Shown piece by piece: positions 1 to 9,149 of a stretch of 64,000 nucleotides of DNA. The position numbers were made by a program, and so were the translations under genes. The DNA comes from Mesorhizobium sp. WSM3860 (lineage in GTDB: Bacteria; Pseudomonadota; Alphaproteobacteria; Rhizobiales; Rhizobiaceae): positions 663,501 to 727,500 of the forward strand of contig NZ_NSGF01000001.1 in NCBI RefSeq assembly GCF_002294995.1, read 5' to 3'. Every line of letters starts with the position of its first letter. Position 1 is the first letter of the stretch. Below the pieces are notes generated by a model. The model saw only the letters and a program-made list of their open reading frames with translations. It was not told the origin of the DNA and did not search any database.

Positions 1-1
1 G

Positions 2-901
2 TTGTCTTTCCCTTACAATTCCTCCTCGCCGATCCTCTATTACAACAAGGACATCTTCCAGAAGGCCGGCCTCGACGTGAACAACCCGCCCAAGACCTGG
101 AACGAGGTCTGGGAAGCGGCAAAGAAGATCAAGGCGAGCGGCGCGGCCCCTTGCGGCTACACCTCGACCTGGCTGACCTGGATCCATCTGGAGAATTTTG
201 CCGCCTGGAACAATGTTTCCTGGGCGACCCAGCAGAACGGACTGGCCGGCGGCGACGTCGAGCTCAAGATCAACGCGCCGATTTTCGTCAACCATTTTCA
301 GGCGCTGGCTGACCTCGCCAAGGACGGCACTTTCAAATATGGCGGGCGCACCTCCGAGGCCAAGCAGATCTTCCTCGCCGGGGAATGCGGCATCTTTACC
401 GAGTCGTCGGGCGGGCTCGGCGATATCGTCAAGTCGGGCATGAACTACGGCATCGGCCAACTGCCGTATGACAGCGATGCCAAGGGTGCGCCGCAGAACA
501 CGACGCCCGGCGGCGCAAGCCTCTGGGTTTTCAGCGGCAAATCCGATGCGGAGTACAAGGGCGTCGCGGCCTTCTTCGCCTATCTCTCCAAGACCGAGGT
601 GCAGGAATATCTGCACCAGAAGTCGGGCTACCTGCCGGTGACGCTGGCCGCCTATGAGGCGACCAAAAAGTCCGGCTTCTACGACAAGAACCCGGGCCGC
701 GAGACACCGATCCTGCAGATGACCGGCAAGGCGCCGACCGAAAATTCGAAGGGTGTGCGCCTGCCCAATCTGCCGCAGGTGCGCGATATCCAGAACGAGG
801 AGTTCGAGAAGATGCTGGCCGGCCAGGAAACGGCCCAGCAGGCGCTCGACAATGCCGTCTCGCGCGGCAACGCGGCGATCAAGGACGCGTTGGGCAACTA
901 G
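2..901 (+). CDS. ugpB: Glycerol-3-phosphate ABC transporter substrate-binding protein, 5' end missing
   Basis: This is the C-terminal part of a periplasmic solute-binding protein; the reading frame is open to the left edge, so roughly the first 130 residues and the signal peptide lie outside. The visible start SFPYNSSSPILYYNKD closely resembles the ligand-cleft segment of UgpB (MPFNSSTPVLYYNKD in E. coli, from memory). About 299 residues remain, ending in a normal stop at 899-901. It heads a ugpB-A-E-C order, which fits import of sn-glycerol-3-phosphate or glycerophosphodiesters. The exact ligand is inferred from family and context. The first codon in the window is not the start. Confidence 0.9.
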   Translation: MSFPYNSSSPILYYNKDIFQKAGLDVNNPPKTWNEVWEAAKKIKASGAAPCGYTSTWLTWIHLENFAAWNNVSWATQQNGLAGGDVELKINAPIFVNHFQALADLAKDGTFKYGGRTSEAKQIFLAGECGIFTESSGGLGDIVKSGMNYGIGQLPYDSDAKGAPQNTTPGGASLWVFSGKSDAEYKGVAAFFAYLSKTEVQEYLHQKSGYLPVTLAAYEATKKSGFYDKNPGRETPILQMTGKAPTENSKGVRLPNLPQVRDIQNEEFEKMLAGQETAQQALDNAVSRGNAAIKDALGN

Positions 902-950
902 ACCTGGCCGAGGATGAAACGTCGCCCGCGCGGACCCGCGCGGGCGATCC

Positions 951-1856
951 TTGCTTGACGAGGAAACCAAGCTGACCCCGCGCGTCGTTTTCCCCAACAA
1001 AGTCCTGCCTTACCTGCTTGTGGCGCCGCAACTCGCCATAACACTGGTTTTCTTCTACTGGCCGGCCGGGCAGGCGCTCTACCAGTCGATGCTGAGGCAG
1101 GATCCATTCGGGCTGAAGAGCAAGTTCGTCTGGTTTGCCAATTTCCGCAAAGTGCTTGCCGACCCGGCCTATCTCAACTCGATCAAGGTAACGGTGGCAT
1201 TTTCGCTTGCCACCGCAATCGTGGCGATGGCCGTGGCGTTGCTGCTTGCCGTAATGGCGGAAAAAGTGGTGCGCGGCAAAGCGCTCTACCGCACGCTGAT
1301 GATCTGGCCCTATGCGGTGGCGCCGGCGATCGCCGGCATGTTGTGGCTGTTCCTGTTCAACCCGTCGATCGGCTCGCTATCCTACGTGCTGAGAAGTCTC
1401 GGCATAGCCTGGGACCCGTTGCTCAACGGCAGTCACGCCATGATCCTTCTGGTTTCCGCCGCCGCATGGAAGCAGATCAGCTACAATTTCCTGTTCTTCG
1501 TCGCCGGCCTGCAGGCGGTGCCGAAGACCCTGATAGAGGCGGCGGCGATCGACGGCGCTCGCGAGACCAAGCGTTTCTGGACCATCATCTTCCCGCTGCT
1601 CGCGCCGACGACCTTCTTCCTGCTGGTCGTCAACACGGTCTATGCCCTGTTCGACACGTTCGGCATCGTCCATGCCGTCACCGGCGGCGGACCGGGCAAG
1701 ACCACCGAGACGTTGGTCTACAAGGTCTACAATGACGGCTTCGTCAACCTGATCCTCGGGGACTCGGCGGCGCAGTCGGTGATCCTGATGGTCATCGTCA
1801 TCGCGCTCACCGCCATCCAGTTCCGCTATGTGGAACGCAAGGTTCACTACGGCTGA
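951..1856 (+). CDS. ugpA: Glycerol-3-phosphate ABC transporter permease
   Basis: This is an inner-membrane permease of the MalF/UgpA type, 301 residues with about six membrane segments. The N-terminal run [20 protein letters not shown] and the following DPFG segment match UgpA. The cytoplasmic EAA loop that docks on the ATPase begins near residue 196 ([15 protein letters not shown]). The proposed start is TTG at 951, because the ATG at 914 is out of frame and no in-frame ATG or GTG lies nearby upstream. The start is therefore uncertain by a few codons. It follows ugpB by 49 bp and pairs with UgpE to form the channel. Confidence 0.92.
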   Translation: MLDEETKLTPRVVFPNKVLPYLLVAPQLAITLVFFYWPAGQALYQSMLRQDPFGLKSKFVWFANFRKVLADPAYLNSIKVTVAFSLATAIVAMAVALLLAVMAEKVVRGKALYRTLMIWPYAVAPAIAGMLWLFLFNPSIGSLSYVLRSLGIAWDPLLNGSHAMILLVSAAAWKQISYNFLFFVAGLQAVPKTLIEAAAIDGARETKRFWTIIFPLLAPTTFFLLVVNTVYALFDTFGIVHAVTGGGPGKTTETLVYKVYNDGFVNLILGDSAAQSVILMVIVIALTAIQFRYVERKVHYG

Positions 1857-1864
1857 GGCAAGCG

Positions 1865-2713
1865 ATGATCGGCCAGTCTCCGTTGCGTATCCTGATCGCC
1901 CATGCCGCGCTCATCCTCGGCATTCTGATCGTTGCATTTCCGATCTACTACACGTTCGTGGCCTCGACGCAGACGCTGCAGACGATCCTGAAGCCGCCCT
2001 TGCCGCTGCTGCCCGGCGACCAGTTCTGGAACAATTACAGCGAGGCCCTGTTCGGCGGTGTCGGGCGCATCGGCGGCGTCAGCGTCGGCAGGCTGCTTCT
2101 CAACACGACGGTCATGGCGCTCGGCGTCGCGGTCGGGAAGATCTTCATATCGATCCTGTCGGCCTATGCCATCGTGTTCTTTCGTTTTCCTCTGCGCATG
2201 ACCTTCTTCTGGCTGATCTTCATCACCCTGATGCTGCCCGTCGAGGTCCGCATCCTGCCGACCTACAAGGTGATGGTCGACCTCGGCATGATCGACACCT
2301 ATGCCGGTCTGATCGTCCCGCTGATCGCCTCGGCCACGGCCACGCTGTTGTTCAGGCAGTTCTTCATGACAATCCCGGGCGAGCTCGTCGAGGCGGCGCG
2401 CGTCGATGGCGCCGGGCCGTGGCGCTTCTTCTTCGACATCCTCCTGCCGCTGTCGCGCACCAACATCGCTGCGCTGTTCGTCATCCTCTTCATCTATGGC
2501 TGGACGCAATATCTGTGGCCGCTGCTGGTCACCAACAGCAACGACATGAACACCATCGTCATCGCACTGAAAAAGATGGTTTCCTTCGCTGATGCCGATA
2601 CCCAGTGGCACCTTGTGATGGTCACCGCGATGCTGGCCATCGTGCCGCCGATCCTTGTCGTGGTGCTGATGCAGCGCTGGTTCGTGCGCGGCCTGGTCGA
2701 ATCCGAGAAGTGA
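1865..2713 (+). CDS. ugpE: Glycerol-3-phosphate ABC transporter permease
   Basis: This is the second permease subunit, 282 residues, MalG/UgpE type with about six membrane helices. The EAA loop is visible around residues 173-192 (ELVEAARVDGAGPWRFFF). The ATG at 1865 lies 8 bp after the ugpA stop, so the two genes are translated from one message. The gene ends 6 bp before ugpC. It forms the membrane channel with UgpA. Assignment to glycerol-3-phosphate rather than another sugar rests on resemblance of the whole operon to ugp. Confidence 0.92.
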   Translation: MIGQSPLRILIAHAALILGILIVAFPIYYTFVASTQTLQTILKPPLPLLPGDQFWNNYSEALFGGVGRIGGVSVGRLLLNTTVMALGVAVGKIFISILSAYAIVFFRFPLRMTFFWLIFITLMLPVEVRILPTYKVMVDLGMIDTYAGLIVPLIASATATLLFRQFFMTIPGELVEAARVDGAGPWRFFFDILLPLSRTNIAALFVILFIYGWTQYLWPLLVTNSNDMNTIVIALKKMVSFADADTQWHLVMVTAMLAIVPPILVVVLMQRWFVRGLVESEK

Positions 2714-2719
2714 GCAGCG

Positions 2720-3802
2720 ATGGCGACGGTTGATCTCAATGATGTGAGGAAGGTCTATGCCGGCGGCGTCGAGGCCGTGAAAGGCGTGTCCATCGCCATT
2801 CCGGACAAGCAGCTTTGCGTGCTGGTCGGTCCCTCCGGATGCGGCAAATCGACGTTGCTCAGGATGATCGCCGGACTGGAGACCATCTCGTCCGGAACGA
2901 TTGCGATCGACGGCAAGATCGTCAATGCCATCGGTCCGACCGAACGCGACATCGCCATGGTCTTCCAGAATTACGCGCTCTACCCGCATATGAAAGTCTA
3001 CGACAACATGGCCTATGGCCTGCGCAATCGCGGCACGCCGAAAGCCGAGATCGACAGCAGAGTGCGTTCGACCGCCAAGGTGCTGGAATTGTCGGGACTG
3101 CTCGACCGGCGCCCACGCGAGCTTTCCGGCGGCCAGCGACAGCGCGTCGCCATGGGCCGGGCCATCGTGCGCAATCCGAAAGTCTTCCTGTTCGACGAAC
3201 CGCTCTCCAATCTCGACGCCAAGCTGCGCGGCCAGATGCGGGTCGAGATCAAGAGCCTGCAGCGCAGGCTCGGAGTGACTTCGGTCTATGTGACCCACGA
3301 CCAGCTCGAGGCGATGACGCTAGCCGACATGCTTGTCGTCATGAATGCCGGGCTGGTCGAGCAGACCGGCGCTCCCCTAGACATCTATGAGAAGCCGGCC
3401 TCGACATTCGTCGCGTCCTTCATTGGCGCGCCGCCGATGAACCTGCTCTCACTGAGCACAGGGAGCTCTGCAACTGAGCTGGAAAGAAAGTTGCTTGGGC
3501 TTGCCCCGCCCGGCGGGCGGGCCGCGACGCTGGGCTTCAGGCCGGAGGACGCCGAACTCGTCGCCGATGCCGAGGACCGATCCGGGGCGCTGATGCTGCC
3601 CGCAACGGTCGAGGCCGTGGAGCCGGTCGGCGCGGAAAGCTTCCTGCACTGCTCGGCTGCCGGCAATAGGATCGTGATACGGGTTGGCGGCCGCACGACG
3701 GCAAAGCCCGGCGACAAGTTGCGCATCACCGCCACAGCCGAGAAGCTGCACTGGTTCGATCAGGGCGGCAGGCGCCTCGACAGCGCAAGCCCCTCCTTTT
3801 GA
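2720..3802 (+). CDS. ugpC: Glycerol-3-phosphate ABC transporter ATP-binding protein
   Basis: This is the ATPase subunit, 360 residues, of the MalK/UgpC class. Walker A is GPSGCGKS (37-44), the Q-loop glutamine is near 83, the signature LSGGQ is at 135-139 and Walker B with catalytic Glu is VFLFDE (155-160), followed by the D-loop SNLDAKLR. The last 120 or so residues form the TOBE/OB regulatory domain typical of MalK-like proteins. The start ATG is 6 bp after ugpE. The gene ends only 7 bp from the convergent fbpC stop, and I see no terminator between them. Confidence 0.93.
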   Translation: MATVDLNDVRKVYAGGVEAVKGVSIAIPDKQLCVLVGPSGCGKSTLLRMIAGLETISSGTIAIDGKIVNAIGPTERDIAMVFQNYALYPHMKVYDNMAYGLRNRGTPKAEIDSRVRSTAKVLELSGLLDRRPRELSGGQRQRVAMGRAIVRNPKVFLFDEPLSNLDAKLRGQMRVEIKSLQRRLGVTSVYVTHDQLEAMTLADMLVVMNAGLVEQTGAPLDIYEKPASTFVASFIGAPPMNLLSLSTGSSATELERKLLGLAPPGGRAATLGFRPEDAELVADAEDRSGALMLPATVEAVEPVGAESFLHCSAAGNRIVIRVGGRTTAKPGDKLRITATAEKLHWFDQGGRRLDSASPSF

Positions 3803-3809
3803 CCCAGCT

Positions 3810-4892
3810 TCAGGCAAACACATGCGCCTTGCCGGTCACGGTAAGGCGCACGATCTCGCCGACCTCCGGCACGTCCATGCCGGTCTTGCGCAGGACGAGC
3901 GGTGTGTTGCCGATTGCGGCCGCATCCGGCGGATCCGGGCTATTGAGCAGCCGCACCGCGATGGTGCAGACCGAGCCGGCGAATTCGGAGTCCGTCACCT
4001 CGCCGAACAGCATGTCCGGCGTCCCCGACATGCCTTCGCGGGAGGTTCGTTTAAGCACCACCTGCTCGGGTCTGAGCATGATACGGGCGACGTCGCGCCG
4101 CTCGGCGGTGTCGACGGCGATGCGGCCGAGTGGCGATATGGCAAAGCCGTCGGCGATCTTGGCCGGCACGATGATGGCGTCGCCGAGGAACTCGGCAACC
4201 ATCCTGTCCCTGGGCTGGAAATAGAGCTCGCGCGGCGTGCCGACTTGCGAGAACAGGCCGTCGCGCATGACGGCCACCTGGCCGGCGAAGGACAGCGCCT
4301 CGGCCTGATCATGGGTGACCAGGATGGTGGTGATGCCCGCATCCTCCAGAAGCTCGGCCACAGCCTTGCGCATCGAGGCCCGCAGACCGGTGTCGAGCGC
4401 CGAGAACGGCTCGTCGAGCAGCATCAGCCGGGGTTTCATCGCCATGGCGCGCGCAAGCGCGACACGCTGCTGCTGGCCGCCGGAAAGCTCGTGCGGACGG
4501 CGCTTCAGGATCGCCTTGTCCAGCCCGACGATATAGGCGAGCTCGACGATGTGCTCGGCGCGCTTCTCGGCGCTGCGGGGCATGCCGAAGCCGATATTGT
4601 CGGCGATGGTGAGATGCGGGAAGAGGGCGCCGTCCTGCGCCACCACGCCGATGCCGCGGCGATGCGCCGGAACCGCCGCCCCGCCATTGGCGAGCAGCTT
4701 GCCGTCGAGCGCGATGCGGCCGCGGTCTGGCGCCTCGAAGCCGGCGATCAGCCTCAGCAAGGTGGTCTTGCCGCAGCCGGAGGGTCCGACGATTGCGGTG
4801 CGGCTGCCGCTTTCGACGGTGAGGTCGACGCCGGCAAGTGCTGCCACCGGGCCATAATGTTTCGCTACGTCGCGGAGTTCGAGGAAGCTCAT
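3810..4892 (-). CDS. fbpC: Iron(III) ABC transporter ATP-binding protein
   Basis: This is the 360-residue ATPase of a ferric-iron importer of the FbpC/AfuC class. Walker A is GPSGCGKT (36-43), the signature LSGGQ 136-140 and Walker B LMLLDE 156-161. The last third is a TOBE-type regulatory extension. Its ATG overlaps the fbpB stop by 4 bp, so it is translationally coupled to the permease. It is the last gene of fbpA-fbpB-fbpC. Spermidine and thiamine importers have similar ATPases; the fused permease and FbpA-type binding protein argue for iron. Confidence 0.88.
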   Translation of the reverse strand: MSFLELRDVAKHYGPVAALAGVDLTVESGSRTAIVGPSGCGKTTLLRLIAGFEAPDRGRIALDGKLLANGGAAVPAHRRGIGVVAQDGALFPHLTIADNIGFGMPRSAEKRAEHIVELAYIVGLDKAILKRRPHELSGGQQQRVALARAMAMKPRLMLLDEPFSALDTGLRASMRKAVAELLEDAGITTILVTHDQAEALSFAGQVAVMRDGLFSQVGTPRELYFQPRDRMVAEFLGDAIIVPAKIADGFAISPLGRIAVDTAERRDVARIMLRPEQVVLKRTSREGMSGTPDMLFGEVTDSEFAGSVCTIAVRLLNSPDPPDAAAIGNTPLVLRKTGMDVPEVGEIVRLTVTGKAHVFA

Positions 4893-6460
4893 CGGCCGGC
4901 CATCCGCTTCGACTGGACGTAGAGCACCCAGGTCATCGGCAGCGACATCGCCACCATGATCAAGGCGTAAGGGGCGGCCGAGGCGTAGTCGATCTCGCCG
5001 CTGTAGGACCAGAACGCCATCGCCAGCGTGCGGGTGCCGTTCGGCGCCAGCATCTGGGTCGCGGTCAGTTCATTGGTGATGCCGAGCGCCACCATCGCCA
5101 TGCCGGCCGCCGCACCCGGCGCCGACAGCCGGATCGTGGTCGACCATAGCGCCCTGAGCGGCGGACGGCCGAGGCTCGAGGCCGCGCGCTCGAGTTCCAC
5201 CGGCGCCTGGGCGATCGAGGCGCGCAGGCTGACCAGCGCGCGCGGCAGGAACATCAGCGCATAGCCGAAGAGGATGGTGAAGAGCGTCTGATAGAGCGGC
5301 AAGGCGATGCGTACGGTGATGGTCACCAGCGCCAGCGCGACGACCACACCCGGCAGCGAGCCGACGATGTAGTTGCAGCTCTCGAGCAGGCGCTGCAAAC
5401 GGCCCGGCGCACGGATCGAGATCCAGGCCATCGGCATCGCGGCGACCGTGGCAAGCAGCGCACCGGCGACGGCGAGGACCAGCGTCTGGCCGAGCGCCAG
5501 GCTGATCTCGTCCCAACGCCAGACGTCCGCGCCACCGGCAAGCAGCCAGCGGCCGACGGTCACAAAGGGCACGCCGAGCGTGAGCAGCGCAGTGCCGGCG
5601 GGCAGCAGCAGGCAAGGCAGCGTGGCGCGGCCGAGTCGGGCGCGCTGCTGCTGGCGCGCCGCACCTGAACCGACGCGCGCGTAACGCTCCTCGCCGCGCA
5701 CGATCACCTCCAGGCCAAGCAGCACGAAGCAGCAGGCGACCAGCACGGCGGCAAGCATGTTCGCCGCCGGGCCGTTGAACGTCGACTGGAACTGGTCGAC
5801 GATCGCGGTGGTGAAGGTGTCGAAGCGGATGAAGACATAAAGTCCGTATTCGGCAAGCAGGTGCAGGCCAACCAAAAGCGAACCGCCGCAGATGGCCAGC
5901 CTCAACTGCGGCAGCACGACACGCGCGAAGACGCGCCAGGGCCCGAGGCCAAGCGCTGCGGCGGCATCTTCCAGCGCCGGGTCGAGCCGGCGCAGCGCCG
6001 CTGCGATCGGCAGATAGAGGAACGGGAAATAGGCGATAACGGAGACGAGCACGCCGGCCCAGAGCCCGTGCAGGCCGGGGATCAGGCTGATCCAGGCGTA
6101 ACTGTGGACGAAGGCGGGAATTGCCAAGGGCGCCACCGACAGCCACGACCACCAACGGTTGCCGGGCACGTCGCTGCGCTCGGTCAGCCAGGCAAGCGCC
6201 ACCGACAGCAAGATGGCGATCGGGACGGCGAGGAGGACAAGCAGGATAGTGTTGACCAGCAGCTCGCCGACGCGAGGCCGAAAGGTCAGCGCTACCACAG
6301 TGTCCCATCCCGTCTGGATGCCCACCCAGACGATGAAGGCAAGCGGTAGGAGAGCGATCAGCGAGACCATGGCGGCCGCAAGCGTAATCCACGACGTGGA
6401 CCGCCGGCTCTGCCTTGCGGCAGCCGGCGGCCCTGAATGCGTGAGGTCGATCGCGGACAT
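4889..6460 (-). CDS. fbpB: Iron(III) ABC transporter fused permease
   Basis: This is a 523-residue inner-membrane protein with two tandem binding-protein-dependent permease halves, about twelve membrane helices in all. Both halves carry an EAA-like loop (near [19 protein letters not shown] and near [19 protein letters not shown]). The single-chain double permease is characteristic of FbpB/SfuB/AfuB iron transporters. It is 160 bp downstream of fbpA, with a hairpin in between, and overlaps fbpC by 4 bp. The order and family make iron(III) the likely substrate; the metal specificity is not proven by sequence. Confidence 0.88.
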   Translation of the reverse strand: MSAIDLTHSGPPAAARQSRRSTSWITLAAAMVSLIALLPLAFIVWVGIQTGWDTVVALTFRPRVGELLVNTILLVLLAVPIAILLSVALAWLTERSDVPGNRWWSWLSVAPLAIPAFVHSYAWISLIPGLHGLWAGVLVSVIAYFPFLYLPIAAALRRLDPALEDAAAALGLGPWRVFARVVLPQLRLAICGGSLLVGLHLLAEYGLYVFIRFDTFTTAIVDQFQSTFNGPAANMLAAVLVACCFVLLGLEVIVRGEERYARVGSGAARQQQRARLGRATLPCLLLPAGTALLTLGVPFVTVGRWLLAGGADVWRWDEISLALGQTLVLAVAGALLATVAAMPMAWISIRAPGRLQRLLESCNYIVGSLPGVVVALALVTITVRIALPLYQTLFTILFGYALMFLPRALVSLRASIAQAPVELERAASSLGRPPLRALWSTTIRLSAPGAAAGMAMVALGITNELTATQMLAPNGTRTLAMAFWSYSGEIDYASAAPYALIMVAMSLPMTWVLYVQSKRMAGR

Positions 6461-6550
6461 CAGCCGGAATGCACCGCCAGGAGGCGATCTGATGAACCGC
6501 GAATGCGGTCGGAAACGCAGATGATCGTCATAGACGAGGCCATCTCCAAA

Positions 6551-6589
6551 ACAAAAGCGCTCCCGCGGAAAGCGAATTCCGGCGGGAGC
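6551..6589 (-). terminator. Hairpin between fbpA and fbpB, possible attenuator
   Basis: Reading the minus strand, GCTCCCGC (6582-6589) pairs perfectly with GCGGGAGC (6559-6566). The intervening loop holds a further GGAA/TTCC pairing, and the stem is followed by a T-rich run GCTTTTGTTTT. This looks like an intrinsic terminator or a 3' stabilising stem after fbpA. Such elements often raise the amount of binding protein over the permease and ATPase in ABC operons. Partial read-through is inference. Confidence 0.65.
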
Positions 6590-6620
6590 ACGGTCGGTGT
6601 CCTTTTAGGACGAACGCGGA

Positions 6621-7628
6621 CTAAAGCAAGCCGGCTTGCGTCATCAGTTCGATGACCTTCTTCGAGTTCAGGTGCGTCGGATCGATCTTGGGTGCCTGCA
6701 AATCGGCCAGCGGCACGAGCTTCGGGTTCGACATGGCATCCTTGCCGACGGCATATTCATAAGAGGTCCCGGTTTTCAAAACCTCCTGGCCGCCCTTGCC
6801 GGTGACCCACTTCAAGAAGGCCTGGGCTTCCTTCGGATGCTTGCTCGAGGCCAGCACGCCGCCGCCAGAGATCGACACGAACGCGCCGGGGTCCTGATTC
6901 TTGAAATAGTGCAGGCCGACATTCTTGCTGTTCTCGCCGGTCTTCGCCTGATCGCTGAAAAAGTAGTAGTGGTAGATCACGCCGCCATCGATCTCCCCGG
7001 CATTGACCGCCTTCATCACCGTATTGTTGCCCTTGTACGCGGTGAAGTTCTCTTTCATGGCCTTCAGCCAGCCGGAAGTCGCGGCTTCACCCTTGAGCTC
7101 GAGCATCGCACTGACGATGGCCTGGAAATCGGCGCCGGACGGCGAGGCGGCCCAACGGCCCTTCCAGCTCGGATCGGCAAGGTCGAGCAGCGACTTGGGC
7201 AGTTGGTCTTCCTTGAGCTTGTCCTTGTTGTAGGCAAGGACGGTGCTGCGCGCCGCGACGCCCACCCATTTGCCGCTCGAAGGCTGGTATTCCTGCGGAA
7301 CCTGGGCGAGGGTGTCGGCACCCACCGGCGCGAACAGGCCGGCCGCCTCGACCAGCGCCATCGCCGGCGAATTCTCTGTCAGGAACACGTCGGCCGGCGA
7401 GGCAGCACCCTCGGCGACGATCTGGTTGGAGAAATCGCTGTCGCCGCCGTTGCGCAGCGTCACCTTGATGCCGGTTTCCTTGGTGAAGCCCTTCGCCCAT
7501 TCCTTGGCCAGGCTTTCATGCTGGGCGTTGTAGACGATGATGCCTGCATCCTCCGCCATGGCCGGTCCGGCGATCAGGCCGAGCGCCAGCGCGGCGGCGC
7601 CGGCAAGAGTGGAAAAGGCAGTTTTCAT
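6621..7628 (-). CDS. fbpA: Iron(III) ABC transporter periplasmic binding protein
   Basis: This is a 335-residue ferric-binding protein. I choose the ATG at 7628 because a GAGGA ribosome site sits 8 nt upstream; the ATG at 7634 would have only 2 nt. From there residues 1-25 form a clear signal peptide ending AMA before EDAG. The segments YNAQHESLAKEWAKGF and SPADVFLTENSPA match the FbpA/HitA family, and YHYY near residues 219-222 corresponds to the adjacent tyrosines that bind iron in FbpA. It is the first gene of the fbpABC operon and lies divergently from the ECF sigma gene. Confidence 0.9.
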   Translation of the reverse strand: MKTAFSTLAGAAALALGLIAGPAMAEDAGIIVYNAQHESLAKEWAKGFTKETGIKVTLRNGGDSDFSNQIVAEGAASPADVFLTENSPAMALVEAAGLFAPVGADTLAQVPQEYQPSSGKWVGVAARSTVLAYNKDKLKEDQLPKSLLDLADPSWKGRWAASPSGADFQAIVSAMLELKGEAATSGWLKAMKENFTAYKGNNTVMKAVNAGEIDGGVIYHYYFFSDQAKTGENSKNVGLHYFKNQDPGAFVSISGGGVLASSKHPKEAQAFLKWVTGKGGQEVLKTGTSYEYAVGKDAMSNPKLVPLADLQAPKIDPTHLNSKKVIELMTQAGLL

Positions 7629-7686
7629 GGGCATCGTCCTCAAATCTGGAGACAGGGGTTCAGGCTCAGACGCACCTATCAATACC

Positions 7687-7701
7687 TGATTGGGATAGTC
7701 A
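7687..7701 (-). promoter_or_regulatory. Candidate RirA iron-responsive operator upstream of fbpA
   Basis: The sequence TGATTGGGATAGTCA fits the TGA-N9-TCA iron-responsive operator described for the rhizobial iron repressor RirA. It lies about 59 bp upstream of the fbpA start. On the minus strand it overlaps a TTGACT -35-like hexamer, so binding would block the promoter. The motif is short and could arise by chance; placement before an iron-uptake operon is what makes it credible. Confidence 0.45.
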
Positions 7702-7788
7702 ACATTCCGACCTGCTTCAATCGGTCGCCGTGCCGCAAACTTTCGTGATTTTCCGGTACTTTGGCTTGGACATTATTTCGCCGGCCCC

Positions 7789-7814
7789 GTAACAAACCAG
7801 GGCCGAGACGCGAA
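7789..7814 (+). promoter_or_regulatory. Sigma F (ECF) type promoter of the sigF-nrsF operon
   Basis: GTAACA (7789-7794), a 16-nt spacer and CGAA (7811-7814) match the Caulobacter sigma F promoter pattern GTAACC-N16-CGAA in spacing and in nine of ten bases. The predicted start of transcription is near 7821, about 12 nt before the GTG start codon. The arrangement implies that the sigma factor drives its own operon. Confidence 0.65.
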
Positions 7815-7832
7815 CATCGGGGGTAAACTCTT

Positions 7833-8369
7833 GTGACCGGCAAGGACGAGGCCGAGCTCTCCCGGCTGCTCAGGGCCGCGATCGCGGGAGACGAAAGGGC
7901 TTACGCCGACTTTCTTCACCGGATAGCCGCTCTCGTTCGCGGCTTCGTCCGGCGCAAGATCGTTCAGGGCGGGGTCGACCCCGAGGATGTCGTGCAGGAA
8001 ACCTTGCTGGCCATTCACGTCAAACGGCACACGTGGCGAGAAGACGCGCCGGTGCTGCCATGGGTCTATGCGATCGCCCGCTTCAAGCTGATCGATGCAT
8101 TCCGCCGGCGCGGCCGTCGCATCGAGGTCGAGCTCGACGAGATCGCCGAGACTTTCGCCGAGCCGGAAGCGGAGACGGTGAGCGAGCGCGACATAAACCG
8201 GGCTCTAGACGGCCTGCCGCCTTCGCAGCGCTCCGTGGTTTCCTCGATCTCGGTCGACGGCCATTCGATCGGCGAAACGGCGGTCAAGCTCGGCATCAGC
8301 GAGACGGCGGTGCGCGTGTCGCTGCATCGCGGTCTTGCCGCGATCGCCAAAAGGTTCGGACGACAGTGA
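7833..8369 (+). CDS. sigF: ECF RNA polymerase sigma factor, SigF type
   Basis: This is a 178-residue extracytoplasmic-function sigma factor. Region 2 includes DPEDVVQETLLAIH and WVYAIARFKLIDAFRRR, which contact the -10 element and core polymerase. Region 4 includes LPPSQRSVVSSISVDGHSIGETAVKLGISETAVRVSLHRGLAAI, a helix-turn-helix for the -35 element. Start is GTG at 7833. It is followed 1 bp later by nrsF, the cognate membrane anti-sigma. In Caulobacter the SigF-NrsF pair responds to heavy-metal and oxidative stress. The same trigger here is inference. Confidence 0.88.
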   Translation: MTGKDEAELSRLLRAAIAGDERAYADFLHRIAALVRGFVRRKIVQGGVDPEDVVQETLLAIHVKRHTWREDAPVLPWVYAIARFKLIDAFRRRGRRIEVELDEIAETFAEPEAETVSERDINRALDGLPPSQRSVVSSISVDGHSIGETAVKLGISETAVRVSLHRGLAAIAKRFGRQ

Positions 8370-8370
8370 C

Positions 8371-9009
8371 ATGAGAACTGAGGACCTCATAAAGGCGCTC
8401 GACGCCGATGCCCGCAACAAGGCGATGCCGCTTGGCCTCGCCTGGTGGCTGGCCGTCGGCGTGGCGGTTGCGGTCGCGGCGATGATCTTTTTCATGACCA
8501 TCGGTCCGCGCCCGGACATCATGCCGGCCATGCATACGATGCGCTTCATGTCGAAGTTCGTCTTCACCCTGGCGCTCACGGCCAGCGCATTCGCTCTGAT
8601 CCGGGCGCTGTCGATGCCCGGTGCGGCGAGCAGGCGAGCGAAACTATGGATGCTGGCCGCGCCCGCGCTCGTCGGGATCGCGGTGATCCTGGAGCTTTTC
8701 GTCGTGCCGGAGGCGGACTGGGGCAGACGGCTCGTGGGTTCCAACATGATGATCTGCATGAGCTTCATCCCGTTGATCGGCATCGGTCCCCTGGCGATCT
8801 TCCTCGGTATGCTGCGCTATGGCGCGCCGACGCGGCCGGTGCTGGCCGGCGCGGTCGCGGGCCTGCTCGCGGGCGGCCTGGCGGCGACCTTCTATGCCGC
8901 GCACTGCTTCGACGATTCGCCGCTGTTCGTCGCCACCTGGTATACGATCGCGATCGCTTTCCTCACCGCGCTCGGCGCGCTTGGCGGACGGTTTTTCGTC
9001 CGCTGGTAG
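8371..9009 (+). CDS. nrsF: NrsF family anti-sigma factor (DUF1109), membrane protein
   Basis: This is a 212-residue inner-membrane protein with about six helices. The N-terminal MRTEDLIKALDADA is the usual opening of DUF1109/NrsF proteins. The ATG at 8371 starts 1 bp after the sigF stop; an in-frame extension upstream overlaps sigF and is not credible. NrsF holds its sigma factor at the membrane until a stress signal, sensed in Caulobacter by conserved cysteines. The visible cysteines are in MMICMSF and AAHCFDDS. Downstream, CCGGCAA and TTGCCGG (9035-9053) form a short hairpin without a T-run. Confidence 0.87.
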   Translation: MRTEDLIKALDADARNKAMPLGLAWWLAVGVAVAVAAMIFFMTIGPRPDIMPAMHTMRFMSKFVFTLALTASAFALIRALSMPGAASRRAKLWMLAAPALVGIAVILELFVVPEADWGRRLVGSNMMICMSFIPLIGIGPLAIFLGMLRYGAPTRPVLAGAVAGLLAGGLAATFYAAHCFDDSPLFVATWYTIAIAFLTALGALGGRFFVRW

Positions 9010-9149
9010 GATTACACACCGATCCTTAATCACGCCGGCAATTGCTTTGCCGGTTAGCGGTGTGATCGCCGCAGCTTACAACCATTCCTTAAAATCGATC
9101 CGCCAGGGTTGTGGCGGCGTGCAGTTGCGCATGGGGGTGGGATCGCATT

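Noticed and set aside
1847..3298. A 483-codon frame antisense to ugpE/ugpC
   Set aside because: Product is Asp/His/Arg/Gln-rich with no domain and spans two well-recognised genes on the other strand.
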